A program made the translations under genes and the position numbers. Of a stretch of DNA of 63,291 nucleotides, positions 42,526 to 50,880 are shown piece after piece. The stretch comes from Promethearchaeota archaeon (lineage in GTDB: Archaea; Asgardarchaeota; Lokiarchaeia; Sigynarchaeales; SOKP01). Below the pieces are notes generated by a model that saw only the letters and a list, made by a program, of their open reading frames with translations, ran no database searches and was not told the origin of the DNA. The stretch spans positions 1-63,291 of the forward strand of contig JAHPYY010000031.1 of NCBI GenBank assembly GCA_019058515.1, given 5' to 3'. How positions within the stretch are numbered: the stretch's first letter is position 1; every line of letters begins with the position of its first letter.

Positions 42526-43431
42526 ATGAATGAAAAAATCCCTCCAAAATATACGATTAGAGAAAAAACCCCACTTTCTGATTCCGCAGAAGTTCCCGAC
42601 AAAAAATTATTAAAAAAACTTGCAAACGAGAGGAAAAAGTTAAAAAAACAGCAAAAAAAGTGGGAAAAAACGCTTAAAAAAATGGAGTCTTATAAAAATA
42701 CTCTCGAAGAGTTAGAAAACAAGAGGAAAAATCTGGAACAAGACATTAAGCGATTGTTGGACGAGAAGGAAAAAGTCGAGCGCGAAATAGAAAATAGTCT
42801 AAACAAAATTAGGGAGGAAAAAGCGCAACTGCAAGACGAGAAAAGGGAGATTGAAAAGGAGAACAATAAAATTAATTCTAAGAAGAACCAATTAAATAGA
42901 GAACGAGATAACTTAGAGGATTTAAAAAGTAAACTAGAAAATCAAAAAAATTGGCTTAAAAAGGAGAGGAACGATCTAGACAAGGACCGCCGTCGTCAAG
43001 AAAATTACATAGATGAACTCAAAAAGGACTTAGACAAAAAGCGAAAACGCACAGAAAGTCGTTTAAATCAGTTGGAAAAGGAGATATACAATCTTGAAGG
43101 AAAAAAACACTCTTTAGAAAATATTATTGATAACTTAAACGATAAAGCCAATCGTTTAGAAAGAGATTTAAGAAAAATAGAACACGAGAACCAACGACTT
43201 CAAAGCGATATTGACAACGAAAAACGCCAAATCCGAGACGAATGGAGGAATATTACCAACGAAAAATCAAAAATTGAACGGGATAAGAATTACATAAAAA
43301 AAGAACGGGGGAAAATTGAGAACGAAAAACAAGTTCTTGCGAGGAAAGAAAGAGAATTAGAGAATAAAATTAATAAGTTGAAGAGTATCCCGAAAGAGAA
43401 AATTAGGTCTAAAACTCCTTCTAAATATTAA
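42526..43431 (+). CDS. Coiled-coil protein (301 residues), paralogue of the gene at 40625
   Basis: A shorter relative of the upstream protein: N-terminus PPKYTIREKTPLSDS, then ANERKKLKKQQKKWEKTLKK, DIKRLLDEKEKVEREIE, continuous coiled coil, and the end IPKEKIRSKTPSKY. The shared ends around a variable rod suggest a family with fixed docking tips. It lies 77 bp after the larger gene in the same direction. No membrane or nucleotide-binding features. Confidence 0.75.
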   Translation: MNEKIPPKYTIREKTPLSDSAEVPDKKLLKKLANERKKLKKQQKKWEKTLKKMESYKNTLEELENKRKNLEQDIKRLLDEKEKVEREIENSLNKIREEKAQLQDEKREIEKENNKINSKKNQLNRERDNLEDLKSKLENQKNWLKKERNDLDKDRRRQENYIDELKKDLDKKRKRTESRLNQLEKEIYNLEGKKHSLENIIDNLNDKANRLERDLRKIEHENQRLQSDIDNEKRQIRDEWRNITNEKSKIERDKNYIKKERGKIENEKQVLARKERELENKINKLKSIPKEKIRSKTPSKY

Positions 43432-43660
43432 GCTGAAATTCAGATATTATCCTAATTTTTAAAAAGATTAGATAACTTTTTTTCGGTTTTAAATCAAATA
43501 TGACATAGCATTTTCGGTTTTTTCTAATTTACTCAGAAATTGGAATGATATTTAAAAATAACTCTGAACGACTTATTTAAGACACGATTTCATCATTTAC
43601 CTTCAGTAAATATTTAACGAGGTAATATACATAGAGAGCTCTAAATCATTAAGTATTTCT

Positions 43661-44347
43661 CTAAGTACTTTTTGCAACCGTGAGCATTACTATGTAATCA
43701 GCGACATCTTCTGAGTTATCACTAATCGCTTCAATACAAGATATGCAATTATGGATTTCAATCGCTCCAAATGGATTTATATCTGGATGGTTTGAAACAA
43801 GAATTCTATTTATAGCAAAGCGAATTTCATCACATTTATGTTCTAAAATGTTGACTTCTTCCCCTAGAGGATAAATTTCCTCTACTTTTCCCTCAGATAA
43901 TTTAACAACCATCTTGTTTAAGGTTTTTACGCACTCAACAGTCATTCTTATCAGATCCATCGTTTTTTTATGGATTTCTTCATCTAATTTCATAAAATCA
44001 GAGTGATTCATGTAAATAAGAATTCGTGCCCCTGCATTTGCAGCATTCGCAATATCATCAATCCTTTTTGTCAGATGAATTAAATTCTGAAGAATAGCTG
44101 AGCTAAGTTCACTTGTTAATAGCATTTTATGTATGTCTCGTCTTATTTCATCTGCTTGATTTTCTAATTCTGTTATGCGGAAAAATACTTTTAAAGCAAG
44201 ATCGATATTTTTCTCCTCTATAAAGAACGATAAAGCTTTTTCAAACTCGACAACGCATTCAAGGACTTTTTGCATGTGAATTATCGTCTTACTTATAGCA
44301 CTTTCTTCACTGCGCGATTTAAACCATTCTAATAATCCACTACTCAA
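43661..44347 (-). CDS. PhoU-like/DUF47 protein
   Basis: 228 residues, all helical. Metal-binding acidic motifs typical of PhoU/DUF47 are present: ELENQADEIRRDIH (~76-89) and LEHKCDEIRFAIN in the second repeat. Such proteins regulate phosphate or other anion uptake. It is the last gene of the ABC importer operon (38 bp after the second ATPase), which hints at an anion as substrate. Confidence 0.8.
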   Translation of the reverse strand: MSSGLLEWFKSRSEESAISKTIIHMQKVLECVVEFEKALSFFIEEKNIDLALKVFFRITELENQADEIRRDIHKMLLTSELSSAILQNLIHLTKRIDDIANAANAGARILIYMNHSDFMKLDEEIHKKTMDLIRMTVECVKTLNKMVVKLSEGKVEEIYPLGEEVNILEHKCDEIRFAINRILVSNHPDINPFGAIEIHNCISCIEAISDNSEDVADYIVMLTVAKST

Positions 44348-44385
44348 ATTTTCTACCTTTTTTTTTAATATATATATATTTATTT

Positions 44386-45606
44386 TTATTCTAATTTTAA
44401 CACTTCTTTAATTACTTGATCACCAGGATGTTTGAAAATTATTCCCAATTCCCTCGGAAAATATAGTGTAACCTCTAAATTCTCAAGAAACTTATTATGA
44501 ATTTCAGATGTAGCTGGAATTGTTGCTATGAGAATCTTTTCCTGATTGTTATTTTTAATTAGAATTTCAAATCGATAAAATACTCCCATATACTTTCTGC
44601 GATAAATTCTTCCCGAAAAAGAGTTCCGCTTTTCTTTTTCTCTCTTTCCTAGCCTTATTTTCATGTGATTAGCTCTAATTACCAATAATATTTTATCCCC
44701 ATGATTTAATTTATCGAATCTCGATTTTGGTATTTGAGAAACGAATAATTCTTCAAACCCTATATCAATAGGTATAGGGAGGGATTTTTCACGAATTTTG
44801 TTTAAAAAATCGTTTTTATTATTTGATTTTTCGTCTATCCAAGAGAGTTCCTTATCTTTTACGCATACACCGCTAAAATAATTAATTTCACTCATAAAAT
44901 TTGCGACAAATAGATTTTTAGGATTGTAGTAAATTTCGTAAGGAGTTCCTACTTGAACGACTCTTCCATTATTAATTAATGCTATGCGATCGGCTAGCAT
45001 CATAGCTTCTTCCTCGTCATTAGTTACATGTATAACGGTCAACTCTAGCAGTTTTGATTTTGCCATAAGTAATAATTCTCTTCTTAGGCTCATACGTAAT
45101 CCAGCATCTAAAGCTTTCAAGGGTTCATCTAGTATAAGCAATTTTGTTTGCTCTAAGTTCATAAGTGCTCTACAAAGGGCGACTCTTTGTTGCATACCAC
45201 CACTCAATTCTTCTGGTAACGCATCGTTGCGTCCAGTAAGAAGAGTCATCCTTAGTACTTGATCAGCAATAGTACTAGTGAAATTAGGATCGCGAGAGTG
45301 TACGCGCCCACTATACGAAATATTATCATACAGATTCATGTGTGGAAACAAGGCATAGTTTTCAAACATAAATCCCAAATTACGCTCCCCGGATTTAAGT
45401 TTGGTCACATCTTTTCCATCAAATTGAACGTGTCCTAAATCTGGTTGAATTAACCCCGAAATAATTTTAAGTAATGTTGTCTTTCCGGCACCAGTTGGAC
45501 CAAGAATTATAAAATATTCTCTATCTTTTATTTGAAGTGATATATCATCAATCGCTTTGAAATTTCTGAACGATTTAGACACATTTTTTAATTTAATATC
45601 TACCAT
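44386..45606 (-). CDS. ABC importer ATPase (second), with altered Q- and H-loops
   Basis: 406 residues with a TOBE-type C-terminus. Walker A GPTGAGKTT, signature LSGGMQQRV, Walker B LLILDEPLKALD. Two key residues differ from consensus: the Q-loop reads GFMFENYALFPHM (Glu for Gln) and the H-loop reads IHVTNDEEEA (Asn for His). Its own Walker site should be weak, while its signature motif is good. It follows the other ATPase by 20 bp. The C-terminal ~170 residues form the regulatory beta domain of the CysA/PotA type. Confidence 0.85.
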   Translation of the reverse strand: MVDIKLKNVSKSFRNFKAIDDISLQIKDREYFIILGPTGAGKTTLLKIISGLIQPDLGHVQFDGKDVTKLKSGERNLGFMFENYALFPHMNLYDNISYSGRVHSRDPNFTSTIADQVLRMTLLTGRNDALPEELSGGMQQRVALCRALMNLEQTKLLILDEPLKALDAGLRMSLRRELLLMAKSKLLELTVIHVTNDEEEAMMLADRIALINNGRVVQVGTPYEIYYNPKNLFVANFMSEINYFSGVCVKDKELSWIDEKSNNKNDFLNKIREKSLPIPIDIGFEELFVSQIPKSRFDKLNHGDKILLVIRANHMKIRLGKREKEKRNSFSGRIYRRKYMGVFYRFEILIKNNNQEKILIATIPATSEIHNKFLENLEVTLYFPRELGIIFKHPGDQVIKEVLKLE

Positions 45607-45626
45607 AATAATATTCTTTCATCAAT

Positions 45627-46772
45627 TTAGGTTAGAGACAATTCTTTATAAAGATCCCTTGGAGCTTTAAACACATAAATATCTTCTTTATGAACTCCAA
45701 TTATTAATTCCTCTCCAGGTTTGAATTTTTCTTTAAAAGTACCAGGCTTTACAGCGATAAATTTATCGCCATTATCTAAAGATAGATAAAATCTCTTTGT
45801 AACTCCAATAAATCGCGAAGCATCTAAAGTAGCTCGAAAGAGTTGCATTTCTGACCAATCGTATCGACTTTTATCAAATTGATAATTCTTAGGAAATAAA
45901 TATATGTCTTCAAATCGAAATGCCATTACGATATTGTCATCTAAATTAAATTCGGGAAAACGATTTTTACAGATAATTTTAGGTCCCCCTAAACGAACCC
46001 ATATTGTCATTTCACTGTTATCAAACAATTTTAAGACAAATCCTTCGAGAAAATTAGTTTCTCCTAAAAAATTTGCTACAAATATACTTTGCGGTCGTTC
46101 GTATAAATCATAAGGAGTGCCCATTTGCAAAATTCTCCCTGCTCTCATAACTATAATCTTATCCGCTATTGCCATAGCTTCTTCTTGATTGTGTGTTACG
46201 TGTATAGCTGTAAGACCTAAATCTTTTACTAAATTCCGTAATTGATGACGAAATACTTTTGAAACTTTTGGATCCAATGATCCTAAAGGTTCATCCATTA
46301 TTAGAATTTTTGCTCCTGTCGCTATAGCCCGTGCTATACCTAATTTTTGTAATCCGGGATTTCCGAAAATAGAAGGATATTCTTCTGCGTATTCTAATAA
46401 ATCCACAGTTTTTAAAGCTTTCTTTGCTTCCTCAATAATTATTTTATCTTCGTAACCACGCATTTCTAATCCAAATGTCACATTTTCCCATACTGTTAAA
46501 TGGGTAAAAATTTCGAAATGCTGGAAAATAAAACCCATATCTCTATCTTGGGGAGGAATGCCTTCAACATCCTTACCATTAATTAAGACAGTTCCTTTAG
46601 TTGGTTGTTCAAGTCCAGCAATCATTCTTAGTGTAGTTGTCTTACCACACCCGCTTGGTCCCAGTAAAAAGACATATTCGCCACTTTCTATCTTTAAGTT
46701 GACATTATCTACTGCTAGAACCTTTCCCTCATTGAAGGTTTTGGTAGCATTCATTAACTCAATATCTGGCAA
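45627..46772 (-). CDS. ABC importer ATPase (first), with degenerate signature motif
   Basis: 381 residues of the CysA/FbpC/PotA type with TOBE domain. Walker A GPSGCGKTT, Q-loop FIFQHFEIFTHL, Walker B ILIMDEPLGSLD and H-loop IHVTHNQEEA are all canonical. The signature is not LSGGQ but FGNPGLQKLGIARAI. It therefore needs a partner for a complete ATP site, which the ATPase at 44386 would supply. It starts 2 bp after the permease stop, so translation is coupled. Confidence 0.85.
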   Translation of the reverse strand: MPDIELMNATKTFNEGKVLAVDNVNLKIESGEYVFLLGPSGCGKTTTLRMIAGLEQPTKGTVLINGKDVEGIPPQDRDMGFIFQHFEIFTHLTVWENVTFGLEMRGYEDKIIIEEAKKALKTVDLLEYAEEYPSIFGNPGLQKLGIARAIATGAKILIMDEPLGSLDPKVSKVFRHQLRNLVKDLGLTAIHVTHNQEEAMAIADKIIVMRAGRILQMGTPYDLYERPQSIFVANFLGETNFLEGFVLKLFDNSEMTIWVRLGGPKIICKNRFPEFNLDDNIVMAFRFEDIYLFPKNYQFDKSRYDWSEMQLFRATLDASRFIGVTKRFYLSLDNGDKFIAVKPGTFKEKFKPGEELIIGVHKEDIYVFKAPRDLYKELSLT

Positions 46773-46774
46773 AT

Positions 46775-48442
46775 CTACTTACCTCCTCTTTTCCTAACTG
46801 TTCTTAATAAGAAAATTAGGAAAGCACTGAAAATAATTATAAGAATACTTGCAAAAGTTGCGCTTGCAAAAGCATTAGCTTCCACCCAATCGACAATTAA
46901 TACTGGTATTGTTCGAATATTTCCCATTACAACAATAGTCGCACCTGTTTCTCCAAGAGACCGAGTGAAAACCATAATACATCCCGCTATAATTCCTTGT
47001 TTTATCGAAGGTACTGTTATTCTTCTAAATACCGTTAGATTCGAAGCTCCTAGAGTACGAGCAGCTTCTTCTACGGTTTTATTTGAACTTTCTAAAACTC
47101 CTATTATCGGTCGTACCATATAGGGAAAGGTAAAACAAACATGCACAAATAATATCATAAAAAAGCCAGGTTGAAATAAACCTAAACCAGCAGGTCCCCA
47201 AAATAAAAAAACTGCAAATCCTAAGGCCGCGGAGGGAATTGCAATCGGAATATCAAGTATCGTATCTAAAAAGGTTATTATTCTTCCCCATTTTCGCTTT
47301 GTAATTATAAATGCAAAAGGCATTCCAAAAATTAGATTAACTAGTACAGCTAATAGCCCTATTTCTATTGAATATATAAAACTAGAATACAAATACGCCC
47401 ATTTATAATCCTGCGCTAGGAATAGTTCTCCTACTAAATCTCCACTGGCTACTTGAGTGATTATAAAAAATGATGGGATTAATATTACTATCAAAAGAAT
47501 TGTCATCGTTGCGATATCTCTGAAATAACGAAAGTACTTTTTGCTCAGAAACCGTTCAAAACTTGGAAAGACATTCTTAATTGGAAATCCTATTTTTCTA
47601 GTGAAGAATTTAATCGAGAAAAGGAGAATTAACGAGATCAAAATCAGGATTCCAGCAAGAAGAGACGCAGAAGGTAATTCTAACTGCCTACGGAATCCTA
47701 CAATTAATAATGGAGCCGTCTCTACTAATCCTGACATGATTATAGTAGCTCCTGTTTCTCCAAGACTTCTAGTAAAGGATAATATAGCTCCAGCAATTAT
47801 CCCTTCTTTCATCATAGGGAGAGTAATTGTTCGAAATACTGTAATCTCAGAAGCTCCAAGTGTTCTAGCAGCATCTTCATAAAGAACATCTGTTTTTTCC
47901 AATACTATCTTCATATTGCGAACGATATAAGGAAATGTAAAAACAATATGACCAAGAATTATTAAAACTAAACCCGGTTCGATTCCAAAAATACCCCAAA
48001 ATAATAATACAGAAAATCCAAGAGCACTCGTTGGCACGGCCATTGGTAAATCAACTAAAGCATCAAGGATTTTCTTTCCTCTAAAATTATAGCGAGTTAG
48101 AATAATAGAAGTAGGAAATGCAATTATGAGGTCAAAAATTACAGCAATAGTAGCTATAGTGAAAGAGATTCCAAGGGAATTTAAAATATTTAACCACTGT
48201 AAGTCTCCCATTAATTCATCATTAAAGACATCTTGGTATATGGATGGTAAATTGAAAAAAATATTTGAAAAAATATTAATTACCGGACCTAAAACAACCA
48301 AAGCGAAAAAACAGATAGAGATTGTATCTAAACTTTTTCTATAGACAGGTTTTGAAAAGAATCTTTCAACTTTCAAACTAAAAGGGAGATTAATGTCTTC
48401 TTTTTGTTTATTATTCCGTAATTTAAATTCTATCTCTTCCAC
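46775..48442 (-). CDS. ABC importer permease with two fused MetI-type domains
   Basis: 555 residues with about twelve membrane spans in two homologous halves. Each half has an EAA loop for ATPase docking: YEDAARTLGASEITVFRTI and VEEAARTLGASNLTVFRRI. The fused form resembles FbpB/ThiP-type permeases for iron, thiamine or inorganic anions. Two different EAA loops with two different ATPases suggest a fixed, asymmetric complex. It is between the binding-protein and ATPase genes. Confidence 0.85.
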   Translation of the reverse strand: MEEIEFKLRNNKQKEDINLPFSLKVERFFSKPVYRKSLDTISICFFALVVLGPVINIFSNIFFNLPSIYQDVFNDELMGDLQWLNILNSLGISFTIATIAVIFDLIIAFPTSIILTRYNFRGKKILDALVDLPMAVPTSALGFSVLLFWGIFGIEPGLVLIILGHIVFTFPYIVRNMKIVLEKTDVLYEDAARTLGASEITVFRTITLPMMKEGIIAGAILSFTRSLGETGATIIMSGLVETAPLLIVGFRRQLELPSASLLAGILILISLILLFSIKFFTRKIGFPIKNVFPSFERFLSKKYFRYFRDIATMTILLIVILIPSFFIITQVASGDLVGELFLAQDYKWAYLYSSFIYSIEIGLLAVLVNLIFGMPFAFIITKRKWGRIITFLDTILDIPIAIPSAALGFAVFLFWGPAGLGLFQPGFFMILFVHVCFTFPYMVRPIIGVLESSNKTVEEAARTLGASNLTVFRRITVPSIKQGIIAGCIMVFTRSLGETGATIVVMGNIRTIPVLIVDWVEANAFASATFASILIIIFSAFLIFLLRTVRKRGGK

Positions 48443-48473
48443 AGGGGATACTCCACTTCTTAATTTTAAGTAT

Positions 48474-49598
48474 TTAAGCTGTTGATTTACACAATAACCA
48501 CAAATCAGGAATTTTTAACAATACATTCCCATTTTCTGGGGTCTTTAATTCAGGGACATCTATATTGTAAGCGATACCATTATTTTCGTAATTAAAAATT
48601 TTAGGATCAAGAGGTATTGAAGAATTTATCGGTCTAAATCCGTATTCAAGAGCCGAAATTATGGTCTCTGGTTCGTTTAAGAAGTCCAAAAACGCTTTAG
48701 CAACCGCTTTTTGCTCAGGTGAAACCCAGTCCGCATTTAAGATACAAAATGGATGATCGCTATATAAAGTTCCTTCCTCTGGATATATCGCAATCACTTT
48801 TCCTCCAGTAGAAGTACTAGAAATATCACGGATAAGATTTTCGTATAAAAATGCTATGTTTAATGCCTCTGGTCCTCCACTTTGCATATATCGACTCAAG
48901 AATCCTGTAGATTTACCATACATTACCGCACTAGACTCAAATTCTTTTAACCATTGCTGGTTAATTTTGCTTAATAAGTCATCCATAGATAAATCTTCTG
49001 AAGAAATTCCTGAGGCCGCAGATAATGCCATTATTACACTCATAAACCCAGAATTAGATAATCTTGGGTCGGTATGAGCCATTTTTACATGTGATTCTGG
49101 ATCCAAATTTAATTGATGTAAATCTGAAAATCCTCGTATATTATGTGTTTTATTAAATTCCTCCCATGTTGCGATTACTATCGGGGAATATATTATTTTT
49201 ACTGCATCATCAACATTTACAATAGGATCTACATTTGCTGGTAAATCCATCCATTTTGTGTTTAAAAATGACATCCAAATTGAAGATGCAGGACTCCAAA
49301 TGGTTGGAAAGATTTCTCCATTAAGTATACTTATAATAGAATCTGACGAACCGTAAGGATGCATGTCAATAATGATTTTTTTATTTGGATGATTTTTTTC
49401 CCATTCGTCTAAGAAGTTGCCGTAAGCTATAGTCATCCAACTTGCTTTTTCGGAACTATAAACAATGCTAACTTGAGTTACTTCTTGCCCTGATATAAAA
49501 CTGACATTCGTAATTAGATTTCCAATTATAAATCCTAAAATTAAAATTACAATTAGAATCCATTTATTGTGCTTTTTGACTTTATATGAAGTACTCAT
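48474..49598 (-). CDS. Extracellular solute-binding protein of the ABC importer
   Basis: 374 residues with an N-terminal anchor span (~13-35, WILIVILILGFIIGNLI) and an outward-facing domain beginning VTQVSIVYSSEKASWMT. IFPTIWSPASSIWMSFL is a block I associate with anion-type or family-1 binding proteins. No lipobox Cys is seen, so the uncleaved span is the likely anchor. First large gene of the operon 49598-43661. The ligand is not predictable; the PhoU-like partner suggests an anion such as phosphate. Confidence 0.75.
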   Translation of the reverse strand: MSTSYKVKKHNKWILIVILILGFIIGNLITNVSFISGQEVTQVSIVYSSEKASWMTIAYGNFLDEWEKNHPNKKIIIDMHPYGSSDSIISILNGEIFPTIWSPASSIWMSFLNTKWMDLPANVDPIVNVDDAVKIIYSPIVIATWEEFNKTHNIRGFSDLHQLNLDPESHVKMAHTDPRLSNSGFMSVIMALSAASGISSEDLSMDDLLSKINQQWLKEFESSAVMYGKSTGFLSRYMQSGGPEALNIAFLYENLIRDISSTSTGGKVIAIYPEEGTLYSDHPFCILNADWVSPEQKAVAKAFLDFLNEPETIISALEYGFRPINSSIPLDPKIFNYENNGIAYNIDVPELKTPENGNVLLKIPDLWLLCKSTA

Positions 49599-49620
49599 AG
49601 TATTGATATATCTTATTTAA

Positions 49621-49719
49621 TTAGATGAAAGACTTTACAAAATTGTCAATAATTGCAAAAATAACTCCGGATAAAATTCCGACTATGAATATAATTAAAA
49701 ATAATATAGACCTTTTCAT
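49621..49719 (-). CDS. Possible 32-residue single-span membrane peptide before the binding-protein gene
   Basis: ATG at 49717-49719 opens MKRSILFLIIFIVGILSGVI and continues FAIIDNFVKSFI to TAA at 49621-49623. It has one membrane span flanked by Lys/Arg, the form of a genuine small membrane protein, and ends 22 bases before the binding-protein ATG. No clear SD is seen. It could be a small transporter accessory subunit or a leader peptide. Confidence 0.4.
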   Translation of the reverse strand: MKRSILFLIIFIVGILSGVIFAIIDNFVKSFI

Positions 49720-49937
49720 TGATTTTTTCTATTTAATTTTTCATTAATTTTAGAACTAAAACAAATTAAAAGGTAATAAAAACTGATTTTTCAAGATATC
49801 CTATATAAAATATATATATTTGACTCTTAAAAGAAGATATAGCCGTTTATCGAGTGTTGTTTTTGATTAGACATCCAGTATAAGAGGAAATTGAAGCAAA
49901 TGTAAAAAAAAGCACCTAAAAAACCGAGATACAAAAA
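49720..49937. other. Intergenic region upstream of the ABC operon
   Basis: AT-rich, no gene supported. The minus-strand promoter of the ABC operon should lie here, and a TATATATTTT-like run near 49805-49818 is a candidate. Confidence 0.3.
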
Positions 49938-50156
49938 AAATACAAACTATCGGAAACAAGGTATAGAACGCTTTTTAATGGAAGAAGCATTTGCACAAGT
50001 GAGGTTAATTGGGGTTAATAAGCTTTATATCTCTGCAACTTCTTCTAAAAACACTATAGACTTCTACTCTATCTTGGGTGGTATTTAACAAAAGAACTAA
50101 ACGCTGAGTTACTCAACCTCGAACCTGAAGATATTTACTTAGACTTAGATGTTTGA
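49938..50156 (+). pseudogene. GNAT acetyltransferase remnant with a frameshift
   Basis: One frame gives NYRKQGIERFLMEEAFAQVR, then NKLYISATSSKNTIDFYSILGG, and stops. The next frame continues WYLTKELNAELLNLEPEDIY to TGA at 50154-50156. These are GNAT motif A (R-x-x-G-I) and the C-terminal LEPEDIH-type end of one protein, split by a single-base shift near 50085. The N-terminal third is missing. Confidence 0.7.
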
Positions 50157-50238
50157 ATGAAACCACAGACTTAAATACGACACCGTAATTAAATAAGTAT
50201 TCTCAAAACCTAAGATAATTTACTTTAAACACATGTAA

Positions 50239-50715
50239 ATGAAGACTCCAAATCCCGTCTTCTTTATCTTCACATTCCTTGTTATTGGCTCGTTTTTATT
50301 GGGTGCTCTCTTACTCTTTTTTCAGCTCTCTATTAATGTATCTTGACTGTTCTACTTGTTTCTATGTATTGCCACAGCGGCTCATTTCATCGAAGAAGAT
50401 CTAACTAAAATCTGGGAAATTAAGAAATACCTACCTGAAGGTTACGACGGTAAATTGAGAAATTTTGCACCTGATCGCAAGGTGTTCGTAATTTTTAGCC
50501 ATTTGCTAATTATAACGAGTTTTTCCTTATTGGTCTTGGTGATATTTCAATCTCCGCTAATTTTGCTTTATAGTATCGGCTTTTCTATTCTGGGAATGGG
50601 TAATGATGTAACACACTTCGTAATTTTATTAAAAATTAAGAAGAACACAGGAATTTTATCCGGAATTTTTCAATTTCTATTTGGTATTTTAACGCTGGTT
50701 GGTATTTTTGTGTAA
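50239..50715 (+). pseudogene. HXXEE-motif membrane protein with an in-frame TGA
   Basis: ATG 50239 opens a first span (VFFIFTFLVIGSFLLGALLL), a TGA interrupts at 50344-50346 between INVS and LFYLFLC, and the same frame runs on with HFIEEDLTKIWEIKKYLPEG and two more spans to TAA at 50713-50715. HFIEE matches the HXXEE pattern of a membrane family of unknown function. A Trp would fit at the TGA. Translation from TTG 50356 would lose the first span. Called a pseudogene, though the rest is intact and it may be recently broken. Confidence 0.55.
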
Positions 50716-50880
50716 ATTTTAAAAAAAATTAAAACTAACTATTGAGAGAAGGTTATTCGAAGCAAAATCTTCGCTTTTCCCGAAAAGTTTATATTGAATA
50801 TTTGATGTATCCTCCCAGACACGCGAAATTTGATGAATTTACTTAATTGAAATATCCTCTTATATCGGGTTGCAGTTTCA

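Noticed and set aside
40625..43431. SMC/Rad50-type ATPase
   Set aside because: No Walker A, no signature and no hinge or zinc hook; only coiled coil.
50344..50346. TGA read as tryptophan or selenocysteine
   Set aside because: Several sound genes here end at TGA (14698, 17837, 36403, 53293), so TGA is a normal stop. Sec is unlikely because the position lies next to a membrane span and no SECIS-like element was recognised.
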